A stretch of DNA of 64,000 nucleotides, taken from positions 62,001 through 126,000 of the forward strand of contig NZ_SDDX01000001.1 of the NCBI RefSeq assembly GCF_004115925.1, written 5' to 3'. Made by a program: the position numbers and the translations under genes. This document shows, one piece after another, positions 42,802 to 54,651 of this stretch. The first letter of the stretch is position 1; each line of letters begins with the position of its first letter. The notes beneath the pieces were generated by a model that saw only the letters and a program-made list of their open reading frames with translations, was not told where the DNA came from and made no database searches. This DNA comes from Lelliottia nimipressuralis. Its GTDB lineage: Bacteria; Pseudomonadota; Gammaproteobacteria; Enterobacterales; Enterobacteriaceae.

Positions 42802-45246
42802 ATGAAAATCAAAGCGCCTGATGCTCTTCTGGCTGCCGAGGTGAGTCGTCGCGGGTTAGTCAAAACGACGGCGATTGGTGGCCTGGCCGTTGCCAGCAGC
42901 GCGTTCACTCTCCCTTTTTCACGGATGGCAACCGCGGCTGAAGCTATCGCGCCGCTGAGTGCCCCGGATAAAGTGGTCTGGAGCGCCTGTACCGTCAACT
43001 GTGGCAGCCGTTGCCCGCTGCGGATGCACGTTGTCGATGGTGAAATCAAATATGTCGAAACCGACAACACCGGGGATGATAACTACGAAGGGTTACATCA
43101 GGTTCGTGCCTGCCTGCGTGGTCGCTCGATGCGTCGTCGTGTTTACAATCCGGATCGCCTCAAATATCCAATGAAACGCGTGGGCAAACGCGGTGAAGGG
43201 AAGTTTGAGCGCATCAGCTGGGAAGAGGCCTTTGATACCATCGCCGGGAATATGCAGCGACTGATCAAAGAGCACGGTAACGAATCCATCTACCTGAACT
43301 ACGGTACCGGCACGCTCGGTGGCACCCTGACTCGCTCATGGCCACCGGGAAAAACGCTGATTGCCCGTCTGATGAACTGCTGCGGCGGTTATCTCAATCA
43401 CTACGGTGATTACTCCTCTGCGCAAATCGCCGAAGGGCTGAATTACACCTACGGCGGCTGGGCCGACGGCAACAGCCCGTCCGATATCGAAAACAGCAAA
43501 CTGGTGGTTCTGTTCGGCAACAATCCGGGTGAAACGCGTATGAGCGGCGGTGGGGTGACCTATTACCTCGAGCAGGCGCGCGCAAAATCTAATGCCCGGA
43601 TGATCATCGTCGATCCGCGCTATACGGATACCGGCGCCGGTCGTGAAGATGAATGGATCCCGATTCGCCCCGGTACCGATGCGGCGCTGGTGAATGCGCT
43701 GGCGTGGGTGATGATCACAGAGAATCTCGTCGATCAGCCATTCCTCGACAAATACTGTGTCGGGTATGACGAGAAAACCTTGCCAGCCAGCGCCCCGGCT
43801 AACGGTCATTACAAGGCGTATATCCTTGGACAGGGCAGCGATGGCGTGGCGAAAACGCCGCAATGGGCATCCACCATCACAGGCATTCCCGTTGAGCGTA
43901 TTGTGCAACTGGCGCGTGAAATTGGCTCGGCGAAACCGGCCTATATCAGCCAAGGCTGGGGCCCGCAGCGTCATGCGAACGGTGAAATTGCCACTCGCGC
44001 GATTTCGATGCTCTCAATTTTAACGGGCAACGTCGGCATCCACGGCGGTAACTCCGGCGCGCGTGAAGGCTCTTATTCTTTGCCATTCGAACGTATGCCA
44101 ACGCTGGAAAACCCGGTGCAGACCAGTATCTCCATGTTTATGTGGACCGATGCGATTGAACGCGGCCCAGAAATGACGGCCCTGCGTGACGGTGTGCGCG
44201 GCAAAGATAAACTGGATGTGCCGATCAAGATGATCTGGAACTATGCCGGTAACTGCATTATTAACCAGCATTCAGATATCAACCGCACGCATGACATCCT
44301 TCAGGATGACAAAAAATGCGAGATGATTGTGGTGATCGACTGCCATATGACCTCGTCGGCGAAATATGCCGATATACTGCTGCCGGACTGCACCGCCTCT
44401 GAGCAGATGGACTTCGCGCTGGATGCCTCCTGCGGCAACATGTCGTACGTCATCTTTGCCGACCAGGCAATTAAACCGCGCTTTGAATGCAAAACCATCT
44501 ACGAGATGACCACGGAACTGGCTAAACGTCTCGGCGTTGAGCAGCAGTTCACGGAAGGCCGTACTCAGGAAGGATGGATGCGTCATCTGTATGAACTCTC
44601 CCGCAAGGCGATGCCTGAACTGCCTGATTTTGACACCTTCCGTAAGCAAGGGATGTTCAAACAGCGCGATCCGCAAGGGCATCATGTGGCTTATAAAGCG
44701 TTCCGCGAAGATCCGCAGGCGAATCCACTGACTACGCCGTCTGGCAAAATCGAGATTTACTCTGAAGCACTGGCAAAAATTGCCGCCAGCTGGGAGCTGC
44801 CAGAAGGGGATGTCATCGATCCATTGCCGATCTACACCCCTGGTTTTGAGAACTATAACGATCCGCTCATCGCCAAATACCCACTGCAGCTCACCGGTTT
44901 CCACTATAAATCGCGCGTTCACTCTACCTATGGCAACGTCGATGTGCTGAAAGCGTCGTGCCGTCAGGAGATGTGGATGAACCCGATGGATGCGCAGAAA
45001 CGTGGCATTGCCAATGGCGATCGCATTCGTATCTTTAACGATCGCGGTGAGGTGCATATCGAGGCGAAAGTGACGCCACGTATGATGCCAGGCGTGGTCG
45101 CGCTGGGGGAAGGGGCCTGGTACAACCCGGATGCCAATCGCATCGATCAGGCTGGCAGCATTAACGTGCTGACTACGCAGCGCCCGTCGCCTCTGGCGAA
45201 AGGCAATCCGTCCCACACGAACCTCGTTCAGGTTGAAAAGGTATAA
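42802..45246 (+). CDS. dmsA: Dimethyl sulfoxide reductase catalytic subunit DmsA
   Basis: Molybdopterin-guanine-dinucleotide enzyme that reduces DMSO and amine N-oxides in anaerobic respiration, 814 residues. A Tat signal with twin arginines (SRRGLVK, 15-21) sends it to the periplasmic face. The FS0 cluster cysteines are in CTVNCGSRCPL and ACLRG. The Mo-ligand Ser lies in NHYGDYSSAQ. The first gene of dmsABC, 10 bp before dmsB. Confidence 0.97.
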   Translation: MKIKAPDALLAAEVSRRGLVKTTAIGGLAVASSAFTLPFSRMATAAEAIAPLSAPDKVVWSACTVNCGSRCPLRMHVVDGEIKYVETDNTGDDNYEGLHQVRACLRGRSMRRRVYNPDRLKYPMKRVGKRGEGKFERISWEEAFDTIAGNMQRLIKEHGNESIYLNYGTGTLGGTLTRSWPPGKTLIARLMNCCGGYLNHYGDYSSAQIAEGLNYTYGGWADGNSPSDIENSKLVVLFGNNPGETRMSGGGVTYYLEQARAKSNARMIIVDPRYTDTGAGREDEWIPIRPGTDAALVNALAWVMITENLVDQPFLDKYCVGYDEKTLPASAPANGHYKAYILGQGSDGVAKTPQWASTITGIPVERIVQLAREIGSAKPAYISQGWGPQRHANGEIATRAISMLSILTGNVGIHGGNSGAREGSYSLPFERMPTLENPVQTSISMFMWTDAIERGPEMTALRDGVRGKDKLDVPIKMIWNYAGNCIINQHSDINRTHDILQDDKKCEMIVVIDCHMTSSAKYADILLPDCTASEQMDFALDASCGNMSYVIFADQAIKPRFECKTIYEMTTELAKRLGVEQQFTEGRTQEGWMRHLYELSRKAMPELPDFDTFRKQGMFKQRDPQGHHVAYKAFREDPQANPLTTPSGKIEIYSEALAKIAASWELPEGDVIDPLPIYTPGFENYNDPLIAKYPLQLTGFHYKSRVHSTYGNVDVLKASCRQEMWMNPMDAQKRGIANGDRIRIFNDRGEVHIEAKVTPRMMPGVVALGEGAWYNPDANRIDQAGSINVLTTQRPSPLAKGNPSHTNLVQVEKV

Positions 45247-45256
45247 GGAGTAACCG

Positions 45257-45874
45257 ATGACTACCCAGTATGGATTTTTCATTGATTCCAGTCGTTGCAC
45301 CGGTTGCAAAACCTGCGAGCTGGCGTGTAAAGATTACAAAGACTTAACTCCTGATGTCAGCTTCCGCCGTATCTACGAATACGCAGGCGGCGACTGGCAG
45401 GAGGACAACGGCGTCTGGAATCAGAACGTGTTTGCCTACTATCTGTCGATCGCCTGTAACCACTGCGAAGATCCCGCGTGTACCAAAGTGTGCCCAAGCG
45501 GCGCGATGCACAAGCGTGACGACGGTTTTGTGGTGGTGGACGAAGATGTCTGCATCGGCTGCCGCTACTGCCATATGGCCTGCCCATACGGCGCGCCGCA
45601 GTACAACGCTGCGAAAGGTCACATGACCAAGTGCGACGGCTGCCACACCCGCGTCGCAGACGGTAAAAAGCCAATCTGCGTGGAGTCCTGCCCGCTGCGC
45701 GCGCTGGACTTTGGCCCGATTGAAGAGCTGCGTCAGAAACACGGTCAGCTTGCCGCTGTCGCGCCGCTGCCGTCTGCGCACTTCACGAAGCCAAGTATCG
45801 TTATTAAACCGAATGCCAATAGCCGTCCGACGGGTGATACCACCGGCTACCTGGCCAATCCGAAGGAGGTGTGA
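45257..45874 (+). CDS. dmsB: DMSO reductase iron-sulfur subunit DmsB
   Basis: Electron-transfer subunit with four [4Fe-4S] clusters linking DmsC to DmsA, 205 residues. Four Cys groups are visible: CTGCKTCELACKD, CNHCEDPACTKVCP, CIGCRYCHMACPYG and CDGCHTR followed by CVESCPLRALD. It lacks its own signal and is co-exported with DmsA. The stop overlaps the dmsC ribosome-binding region (AAGGAGGT). Confidence 0.97.
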   Translation: MTTQYGFFIDSSRCTGCKTCELACKDYKDLTPDVSFRRIYEYAGGDWQEDNGVWNQNVFAYYLSIACNHCEDPACTKVCPSGAMHKRDDGFVVVDEDVCIGCRYCHMACPYGAPQYNAAKGHMTKCDGCHTRVADGKKPICVESCPLRALDFGPIEELRQKHGQLAAVAPLPSAHFTKPSIVIKPNANSRPTGDTTGYLANPKEV

Positions 45875-45875
45875 G

Positions 45876-46739
45876 ATGGGAAGTGGATGGCATGAATGGC
45901 CGTTGATGATTTTCACCGTCTTCGGACAGTGCGTGGTGGGCGGGTTTATTGTCCTCGCTCTGGCATTGCTAAAAGGTGATTTACGCGCTGAGCAGCAACA
46001 GCGTCTGATACTGGGTATGTTCGGCCTGTGGGTGCTGATGGGGATTGGCTTTATCGCCTCCACGCTCCACCTCGGCTCCCCGCTGCGCGCATTTAACTCC
46101 CTGAACCGTATCGGCGCCTCTTCGCTCAGTAATGAAATTGCGAGTGGGGCGATCTTCTTTGCTGTCGGTGGTCTTGGCTGGCTGCTGGCAGCACTGAAGA
46201 AGTTACCGTCAGGGCTGCGGGGAGTGTGGCTGATCGTGACCATGTTGCTTGGGGTCGTATTTGTCTGGATGATGGTACGCGTCTATAACACCATCGATAC
46301 CGTTCCTACCTGGTACAGCGTCTGGACACCAATGAGCTTCTTCCTGACCATGTTTATTGGTGGTCCGCTGCTGGGCTTTCTGCTGCTGCGCGTGGCGGGT
46401 GTCGATGGTTGGGCAATGCGCCTTCTGCCGGCGGTATCACTGCTGGCGTTGGTGATCAGTGCAATGGTTGCGCTGATGCAGGGCGCTGAGCTGGCGGCTA
46501 TCCATAGCTCTATTCAGCAAGCGTCGGCGCTGGTTCCGGATTACGGTTCGCTGATGGCCTGGCGTATCGCACTGCTGGTTGCGGCTCTGGCCTGCTGGGT
46601 GATCCCGCAGGTGAAAGGGTATCAACCGGCCGTTCCGCTGCTGTCTCTGGCCTTCGTGCTGGTACTGGCAGGGGAGCTGATTGGTCGCGGTGTGTTCTAC
46701 GGTCTGCATATGACGGTAGGTATGGCTGTTGCCAGTTAA
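45876..46739 (+). CDS. dmsC: DMSO reductase membrane anchor DmsC
   Basis: Integral menaquinol-oxidising anchor, 287 residues with eight predicted helices. It begins MGSGWHEWPLMIFTVFGQ, and the ASTLHLGSPLRAFN segment near 64-77 contains the His needed for quinol binding. The ATG at 45876, one base after the dmsB stop and preceded by AAGGAGG, fits the E. coli length; a longer frame starting inside dmsB is unsupported. Confidence 0.96.
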   Translation: MGSGWHEWPLMIFTVFGQCVVGGFIVLALALLKGDLRAEQQQRLILGMFGLWVLMGIGFIASTLHLGSPLRAFNSLNRIGASSLSNEIASGAIFFAVGGLGWLLAALKKLPSGLRGVWLIVTMLLGVVFVWMMVRVYNTIDTVPTWYSVWTPMSFFLTMFIGGPLLGFLLLRVAGVDGWAMRLLPAVSLLALVISAMVALMQGAELAAIHSSIQQASALVPDYGSLMAWRIALLVAALACWVIPQVKGYQPAVPLLSLAFVLVLAGELIGRGVFYGLHMTVGMAVAS

Positions 46740-46758
46740 ACGATCATTTGGTTATATC

Positions 46759-46787
46759 GAGCCGGGGCAATTGCTCCGGCTTTTTTA
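46759..46787 (+). terminator. Terminator of dmsABC
   Basis: Arms GAGCCGG/CCGGCTT around GGCAATTGCT, followed by six T. It is placed 20 bp after the dmsC stop. Confidence 0.85.
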
Positions 46788-47011
46788 TTTTCTATCATGA
46801 AATTTTTCAACTGAGCGCGGCCGTTAATTTGCCTCAGAGATTAATAAAAACAATCAGATAATTATTACGCATTGTATTGGCTGCGCACGGAGGATGAATT
46901 TTTTAAATCGACAGCGAACAAATAGTGCGAGGCCGCTAACTGCATGGATTGACTTTGTTTTTGCCGGTGGCATGATGCGCTCGAATCTTTACTTCCTCAC
47001 GGTTAAAATCC

Positions 47012-48160
47012 ATGACCACCTACACCCGCCCAGTGCTGCTCTTGCTCTGTGGCCTGCTTTTGTTGACCCTGGCGATAGCGGTATTAAATACGCTCGTCCC
47101 GCTTTGGCTCGCCCATGAAAACCTTCCGACATGGCAGGTGGGTATGGTCAGCTCATCCTATTTTACCGGTAATCTGCTGGGTACTTTGCTGACCGGTAAA
47201 CTGATCAAACGCTTCGGGTTCAACCGCAGTTATTACCTGGCCTCGCTGATCTTTGCGGCCGGTTGCGTTGGTCTGGGCGTGATGGTCGGATTCTGGAGTT
47301 GGATGAGCTTCCGTTTTATCGCTGGCGTCGGCTGCGCGATGATCTGGGTGGTGGTGGAAAGCGCATTGATGTGCAGTGGGACATCCCGCAATCGTGGCCG
47401 CTTACTGGCGGCGTACATGATGGTCTATTACGTGGGGACGGTGCTGGGTCAGTTGATGATCAGCAAACTGCCTACCGATTTGATGAGCGTCCTGCCGTGG
47501 GTAACCGGTATGGTGCTGGCGGCGATTCTGCCTCTGCTCTTTACCCGAATTGTGAACCAGGGCAGCGAACATCAGGAAGCGACGCAAGTCTGGCCGATGC
47601 TCAGATTGCGTCATGCACGCCTGGGTATCAACGGCTGTATTATCTCCGGGATTGTACTCGGCTCGCTGTACGGCCTGATGCCGCTCTACCTGAATCATAA
47701 AGGTGTAAGTGATTCCGGTATTGGTTTCTGGATGGCTGTGATGGTCAGCGCGGGCATCGTGGGGCAATGGCCTATCGGTAAACTGGCCGATAAATTTGGT
47801 CGTCTGCTGGTGCTGCGCGTGCAGGTTTTCGTGGTGATCATGGGCTGTCTGGCGATGCTGAGCAACGCGGCGATGGCCCCGGCGCTGTTTATCCTGGGCG
47901 CTGCGGGCTTTACGCTCTATCCGGTAGCGATGGCCTGGGCCTGTGAAAAAGTCGAGCATCACCAGCTGGTGGCGATGAATCAGGCACTGCTTCTGAGCTA
48001 TACCATCGGCAGCCTGCTGGGTCCGACGTTTACGTCCATGCTGATGCAGAGCTATTCCGATAATCTGCTGTTTATCATGATTGCCAGCGTGTCGTTTATC
48101 TATCTCCTGATGCTGCTGCGAAAAGCAGGGGAGCATCCGACGCCAGTGGCGCATGCCTGA
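47012..48160 (+). CDS. ycaD: MFS transporter YcaD
   Basis: Major facilitator protein of 382 residues with 12 predicted helices and unknown substrate. The cytoplasmic loop 2-3 signature reads [14 protein letters not shown] and loop 8-9 [14 protein letters not shown]. The ATG at 47012 gives the normal family size but has a poor ribosome-binding site. The 272 bp before it hold the dms terminator and an AT-rich leader. The neighbours expected in K-12 (ycaC before; ycaM, ycaN, ycaK after) are not here. Confidence 0.93.
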   Translation: MTTYTRPVLLLLCGLLLLTLAIAVLNTLVPLWLAHENLPTWQVGMVSSSYFTGNLLGTLLTGKLIKRFGFNRSYYLASLIFAAGCVGLGVMVGFWSWMSFRFIAGVGCAMIWVVVESALMCSGTSRNRGRLLAAYMMVYYVGTVLGQLMISKLPTDLMSVLPWVTGMVLAAILPLLFTRIVNQGSEHQEATQVWPMLRLRHARLGINGCIISGIVLGSLYGLMPLYLNHKGVSDSGIGFWMAVMVSAGIVGQWPIGKLADKFGRLLVLRVQVFVVIMGCLAMLSNAAMAPALFILGAAGFTLYPVAMAWACEKVEHHQLVAMNQALLLSYTIGSLLGPTFTSMLMQSYSDNLLFIMIASVSFIYLLMLLRKAGEHPTPVAHA

Positions 48161-48161
48161 T

Positions 48162-48196
48162 AAAAAAAAGCCCGGTGCACATTGCCCGGGCTTTTG
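48162..48196. terminator. Bidirectional terminator ycaD/pflA
   Basis: Arms AAGCCCGG (48168-48175) and CCGGGCTT (48186-48193), with A-run on the left and TTTT on the right. It serves both convergent genes. Confidence 0.85.
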
Positions 48197-48211
48197 TCAT
48201 TCAGACCTCTT

Positions 48212-48952
48212 TTAGTACATCACTTTGTGACCATACTGTTCGAGAATGCCTTTGACGCGTTCCATCGTCTCTTTCTTAGGCGGTTTAACGCCGTCGAGTT
48301 TGTATTCTTCGCCCATCGCCACCCACTTGTGTTTGCCCAGCTCGTGATAGGGCAGCAGCTCGATTTTCTCGACATTGCCCATGTCGCGAGTAAATTCGCC
48401 GAGGCGATGCGCGGAGTCATCATCATCTGACCAACCCGGAACAACCACATAGCGGATCCAGGTTTTGATTCCTTTATCGGCAATGTATTTGGCAAATTCC
48501 AGAGTACGGTGGTTCGAGACGCCAACCAGATTCTGGTGGATCTCATCGTTCATCTGTTTCAGATCGAGCATCACCAGATCGGTCACTTCAAGCAGTTCAT
48601 CAATCACCGGATCGTAGCGACGGACAAAACCGTTAGTGTCCAGGCAAGTGTGAATACCTTCTTTGCGGCAGGCACGGAACCAGTCGCGAACGAATTCAGC
48701 CTGCAGGATTGCTTCGCCACCTGAGGCCGTCACGCCGCCACCGGATGCATTCATAAAGTGGCGATAGGTGACCACTTCTTTCATCAGCTCTTCAACGGTG
48801 ATCTCTTTGCCACCGTGGGTGTCCCAGGTGTCGCGGTTGTGGCAGTACAGGCAGCGCATCAGGCAGCCCTGGAAGAAGGTAATAAAGCGGATGCCTGGGC
48901 CGTCGACGGTGCCACAGGATTCAAAGGAGTGAATGCGACCAATAGTTGACAT
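48212..48952 (-). CDS. pflA: Pyruvate formate-lyase activating enzyme
   Basis: Radical-SAM enzyme that places the glycyl radical on PflB, 246 residues. The [4Fe-4S] motif is Cys30-x3-Cys34-x2-Cys37 ([13 protein letters not shown]). The GGE motif is in [12 protein letters not shown]. The 204-bp gap to pflB contains a terminator, so it has its own promoter in part. Confidence 0.97.
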   Translation of the reverse strand: MSTIGRIHSFESCGTVDGPGIRFITFFQGCLMRCLYCHNRDTWDTHGGKEITVEELMKEVVTYRHFMNASGGGVTASGGEAILQAEFVRDWFRACRKEGIHTCLDTNGFVRRYDPVIDELLEVTDLVMLDLKQMNDEIHQNLVGVSNHRTLEFAKYIADKGIKTWIRYVVVPGWSDDDDSAHRLGEFTRDMGNVEKIELLPYHELGKHKWVAMGEEYKLDGVKPPKKETMERVKGILEQYGHKVMY

Positions 48953-49087
48953 TGCGGTGATATCTCCAGATTCGGTCCGTCCGGGACCTGTTTATGTGCA
49001 TAGCTCATCGGCTATGTCGAGTCTGTTTTGGCTGTTATCCATTAAGTATATAGATAGCGGACAAAAGAGACTGGTGTGGAGAGGGTG

Positions 49088-49120
49088 TTAAAAAGGCCCC
49101 ACTGACGTGGAGCCTTTATT
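49088..49120 (-). terminator. Terminator of focA-pflB
   Basis: On the minus strand arms AAAGGCtCCAC and GTGGgGCCTTT around GTCA (49092-49117, one mismatch) end in a T-run. Located 40 bp after the pflB stop, before pflA. Confidence 0.75.
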
Positions 49121-49156
49121 GTACGCTTTTTACTGCGTGATTTCAGTCAATTCCAG

Positions 49157-51439
<2,283 letters not shown>

Positions 51440-51488
51440 GTGATACCTACCTTCTTAAGTGGATTTTTCTTTACTGCCTGAGAAACCA

Positions 51489-52346
51489 TCAATGATGATT
51501 GTCGCCACGCAGGTAAATGACCCAGTATGTCAACCCAACCAGCAGACCCCCACCGATAATGTTCCCAATAGTGACAGGGATCAGGTTATCTGTGATGAAG
51601 TTCATAATAGTCAGGTGAGAGAAACTTTCCGGGGTTGAACCAACTGCAGTCCAGAACTCCGGGCTCGCAAAGTTGCGGATTACGATACCCATCGGGATCA
51701 TAAACATGTTTGCGATACTGTGCTCAAAGCCGCTGGCAACGAACATCGCAACCGGCAGAACCATAATCATGGCTTTGTCCATCAGGCTGCGGCCAGAGTA
51801 GCTCATCCAGACTGCCAGGCAGACCATCAGGTTTGCGAGGATGCCGAGAGCGACGGCTTCGATAAAGGTGTGATGCATTTTGTGGTCAGCGGTTTGCAGG
51901 ACGTTGAGTCCCCAGCCACCGTTGGCGGTCATATACTCGCCGGATAACCACATAAGCAGTACAAAGAGCAAACAGCCAATCAGGTTGCCAACGTAGACAT
52001 TAATCCAGTTGCGCGCCAGCTGACCCCAGGTGATTCTTCCGCTCGCTTTTGCCACCACGATAAGCACCGTTGAGGTAAAGAGGTCGGCGCCGCAAATGAC
52101 GCACAGAATCAAGCCCAGTGAGAAACAGATACCGCCAATCAGTTTCGCAATACCGAAAGGCATCGCAGCAGTACCGGTTGTCGCAGTGATGTAGAAGACG
52201 AAGGCGATGGAGATGAACACACCAGCGGTAATCGCCAGATAGAACGTCGTCATCGGGTGTTTCGTTGCTTTATAGACACCCGCTTCTTCGGCAACTTTGG
52301 CCATCGCAGCTGGGAGTAATAGATCAAAAGGGTTGTCAGCTTTCAC
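51489..52346 (-). CDS. focA: Formate channel FocA
   Basis: Pentameric formate/nitrite-family channel with six helices, 285 residues. The gate region shows GADLFTSTVLIVVAKASGR and the pore-lining His in FEHSIANMF. The start is GTG at 52346 (protein begins MKADNPFDLLLP), preceded by AGAGAG; upstream ATG or TTG starts would read through the promoter. It is first in focA-pflB and exports or imports formate made by PflB. Confidence 0.96.
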   Translation of the reverse strand: MKADNPFDLLLPAAMAKVAEEAGVYKATKHPMTTFYLAITAGVFISIAFVFYITATTGTAAMPFGIAKLIGGICFSLGLILCVICGADLFTSTVLIVVAKASGRITWGQLARNWINVYVGNLIGCLLFVLLMWLSGEYMTANGGWGLNVLQTADHKMHHTFIEAVALGILANLMVCLAVWMSYSGRSLMDKAMIMVLPVAMFVASGFEHSIANMFMIPMGIVIRNFASPEFWTAVGSTPESFSHLTIMNFITDNLIPVTIGNIIGGGLLVGLTYWVIYLRGDNHH

Positions 52347-52406
52347 ACTAACTCTCTCTTTATTAAGTCGGCGACGAGATACTAACAAAGCATTATAGAA
52401 GAGAAA

Positions 52407-52420
52407 TTGATATAGATCAT
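52407..52420 (-). promoter_or_regulatory. FNR site upstream of focA-pflB
   Basis: TTGATatagATCAT matches the FNR consensus TTGATnnnnATCAA at 9 of 10 positions. It sits 61 bp upstream of the focA GTG, where an anaerobic activator of the proximal promoter would bind. Confidence 0.7.
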
Positions 52421-52672
52421 ATCTCGCCTGGCTTATAGGCCCGCAAAGCGCGTGGTTTTGCAACAAATGCGGAGTAAGTTTTTGATTATCCGTATAAAAA
52501 TAAATTTTAAAAGTTATGAAAAGAGTTGAATTATTTCCTGTAACCTCTCCCGAAGCAGTTAATTAAAATGGAGTAATTACCCTAAAAAGTAACAGTAAAG
52601 CCCAGGTAAGCATAATTATATTTACCTGTAATTAACTTTATTATTACAATCAAAATTCATTGCAAAAGAAAT

Positions 52673-52699
52673 AAAAAAACGGGGCAATGAAATTGCCCA
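52673..52699 (-). terminator. Terminator of ycaO
   Basis: The arms GGGCAAT and ATTGCCC (52682-52698) enclose GAA. On the minus strand they are followed by CG and seven T. Placed 54 bp after the ycaO stop. Confidence 0.8.
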
Positions 52700-52752
52700 G
52701 TAATATAGCCCAGACGTGGAAATACGCCTACTGTCTGTAATGCTATGTGCGC

Positions 52753-54513
52753 TTATTTTGACCAGTAGGCCGCTTTCGCGCGCTGCAGTTTTTCGTAAGC
52801 TCTGAGCAGTGACTGATGGGCCGGGAAGGCTTTCAGATCGCTATCGACAGCCTGAAGGCCATAGAACGGCGCTTCACCGCTCAGTGCGGCGCTGGCGGCT
52901 TCAACAGCGTCGGCACCGTACATACGCACGAACGCATTGAGATATTGCAGCGGCTGACGATCCTCTTCCTGAGACAGGAGTAGCAGGGTTTGCAGGCAAC
53001 GATAATAGTTAGCGCGCTCCGGGCTGAAGACCGACTGGTTGTACTCAATGGTCCATTCCGTCCAGGCCAGAGCCTGATCCAGATCGCCACCGGCCAGGGC
53101 CAGCATGGATTTCAGCTCGCCCACACGCAGGGTGTACCAGCCATTGTCTTTGCCGGTTGCCAGGCCCAGCAGTTCGCGTACGCGGGTAAGATCGTCGTGG
53201 CCTTCGTCGTCCAGTTGGGCGATCAGGTTCAGATAATCCTCTTTTTCCCACTCGCTACCCGGCAGAGCCAGCAGCGTTTCGCGCAGATGGCTGCCCATGC
53301 TGTTGTTGGCAAGCCACAGATCTTCTGCCGGATAGATGTCGGACATGCCTGGCACGATAATACGGCAAGCGTAGACGCTCAGGTGCTCGTAATCGGCGAT
53401 GTACACTTCTTTATCTTCTGCTTTGAAGATTGCCATCAGCGTGGCGAACTCTTCTTCCGTGGTGCCGGAGAAACTCCAGTCCACGAATTCATAGTCGGCG
53501 TCCTGCTTGAACATATCCCAGGAGATCAAACCGCTGGAATCGATGAAGTGCGTTTCGAGGTTGGTGTGTTCGCCCACTTCTTCGTCGTCAAACGTTGGTG
53601 GGGTAAAGACGTCAAGATCTTTCAGGCTACGGCCCTGAAGCAACTCGGTAACGGTACGTTCCAGCGCCACGCCGAAGTCAGGGTGGGCGCCAAACGACGC
53701 GAAGCAAGTGCCGTTCGCCGGGTTGAACAGCACCACGCAGATTACCGGGTATTTACCGCCCAGAGAGCCGTCGTAAGCAAAGATTGGGAAACCTTCTGCT
53801 TCCAATTTAGCGATAGATTCCACCACCCCCGGATAGCGCGCCAGCACCTCGCTCGGAATTTCCGGCAGGCTGATGGACTCGGCGATAATACGGTTTTTGA
53901 TATGACGCTCAAACACCTCGGACAGCCCCTGTACGCGGGCTTCGTTACGGGTGTTACCTGCGGACATGCCATTGGACACGTACAGGTTGCCGACGATGTT
54001 CATCGGGATATAAACAGTGTGATCGTCAGACTGACGGGTAAACGGCAGGGCGCAAATACCACGCTCGTCGTTACCGGACTGCAGATCGACCAGCATACCG
54101 GCGGTCAGTTCGTTATCCGGATCGTAGAACTTGCGCAGACGTGCATCCAGAATGCCTTCCGGCAGCGTGTCATCTTCCGTCAGCGGGAACCACTTTTCGT
54201 TCGGGTAGTGCACGAACGGGCCGTTGGCGATGGTTTCGCCCAGCCAGAAATCAGCGAAGAAGTAGTTGGTGGACAGGCGCTCAAAATACTCACCCAGGGC
54301 AGATGCCAGAGCCGCTTTTTTGGTGGCGCCTTTACCGTTGGTAAAGCACAACGCACAGTCGGTGTCGCGAATATGGACAGACCAGACGTGAGGTACCGGG
54401 TTGAGCCAGGAGGCTTCTTCGATATTAAAACCCAGGTCGGTCAGTTTCTGCTGGAAGCGAGCGATGGAATCTTCCAGAGCGGCGTCTTTGCCGGGGATAA
54501 ATGTTTGAGTCAT
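52753..54513 (-). CDS. ycaO: YcaO protein, ATP-dependent cyclodehydratase homologue
   Basis: Founding YcaO-domain protein, 586 residues. In E. coli it aids methylthiolation of Asp in ribosomal protein S12 with RimO. The YcaO ATP-binding core is in about 60-400 (KGATKKAALASALGEYFERLS, NTRNEARVQGLSEVFER and FGAHPDFGVALERTVTELLQGR), followed by TPR-like helices. The ATG at 54513 (MTQTFIPGKD) is chosen over a TTG 33 bp earlier. No peptide-precursor or dehydrogenase gene of a RiPP cluster is nearby, so the housekeeping role is favoured. Confidence 0.94.
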   Translation of the reverse strand: MTQTFIPGKDAALEDSIARFQQKLTDLGFNIEEASWLNPVPHVWSVHIRDTDCALCFTNGKGATKKAALASALGEYFERLSTNYFFADFWLGETIANGPFVHYPNEKWFPLTEDDTLPEGILDARLRKFYDPDNELTAGMLVDLQSGNDERGICALPFTRQSDDHTVYIPMNIVGNLYVSNGMSAGNTRNEARVQGLSEVFERHIKNRIIAESISLPEIPSEVLARYPGVVESIAKLEAEGFPIFAYDGSLGGKYPVICVVLFNPANGTCFASFGAHPDFGVALERTVTELLQGRSLKDLDVFTPPTFDDEEVGEHTNLETHFIDSSGLISWDMFKQDADYEFVDWSFSGTTEEEFATLMAIFKAEDKEVYIADYEHLSVYACRIIVPGMSDIYPAEDLWLANNSMGSHLRETLLALPGSEWEKEDYLNLIAQLDDEGHDDLTRVRELLGLATGKDNGWYTLRVGELKSMLALAGGDLDQALAWTEWTIEYNQSVFSPERANYYRCLQTLLLLSQEEDRQPLQYLNAFVRMYGADAVEAASAALSGEAPFYGLQAVDSDLKAFPAHQSLLRAYEKLQRAKAAYWSK

Positions 54514-54651
54514 AGCGATCACTTTTATCGTACGTAAAGCGCGCAATGATACGGGTTTTGCGTGGCAGGCGCTATCTTCGCGAGGAGAAGAGCGAAAATA
54601 AAAGACTCAGCTATGCTTATCAGCAGTAACTTACTGTTAAGGCGAATAAAA

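Larger units (their letters stand above)
52347..52752. other. Intergenic region focA/ycaO: pfl promoter region
   Basis: 406 bp without a gene, holding the focA-pflB regulatory region and the ycaO terminator. It is very AT-rich at 52490-52680, as expected for a promoter with IHF/ArcA binding. An inverted repeat AGGTAA/TTACCT lies at 52604-52627 around an AT core. An FNR site is annotated separately. In E. coli this region drives multiple pfl promoters. Confidence 0.6.

Noticed and set aside
46894..47118. 74-codon frame ahead of ycaD starting at 46894
   Set aside because: GGAGG directly touches the ATG with no spacing, the frame overlaps the start of ycaD, and the protein is not recognisable.
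52753..54513. ycaO as core of a thiazole/oxazole RiPP gene cluster
   Set aside because: No precursor peptide, dehydrogenase or transporter is adjacent; the neighbours are the focA-pflB and ycaP genes as in E. coli.
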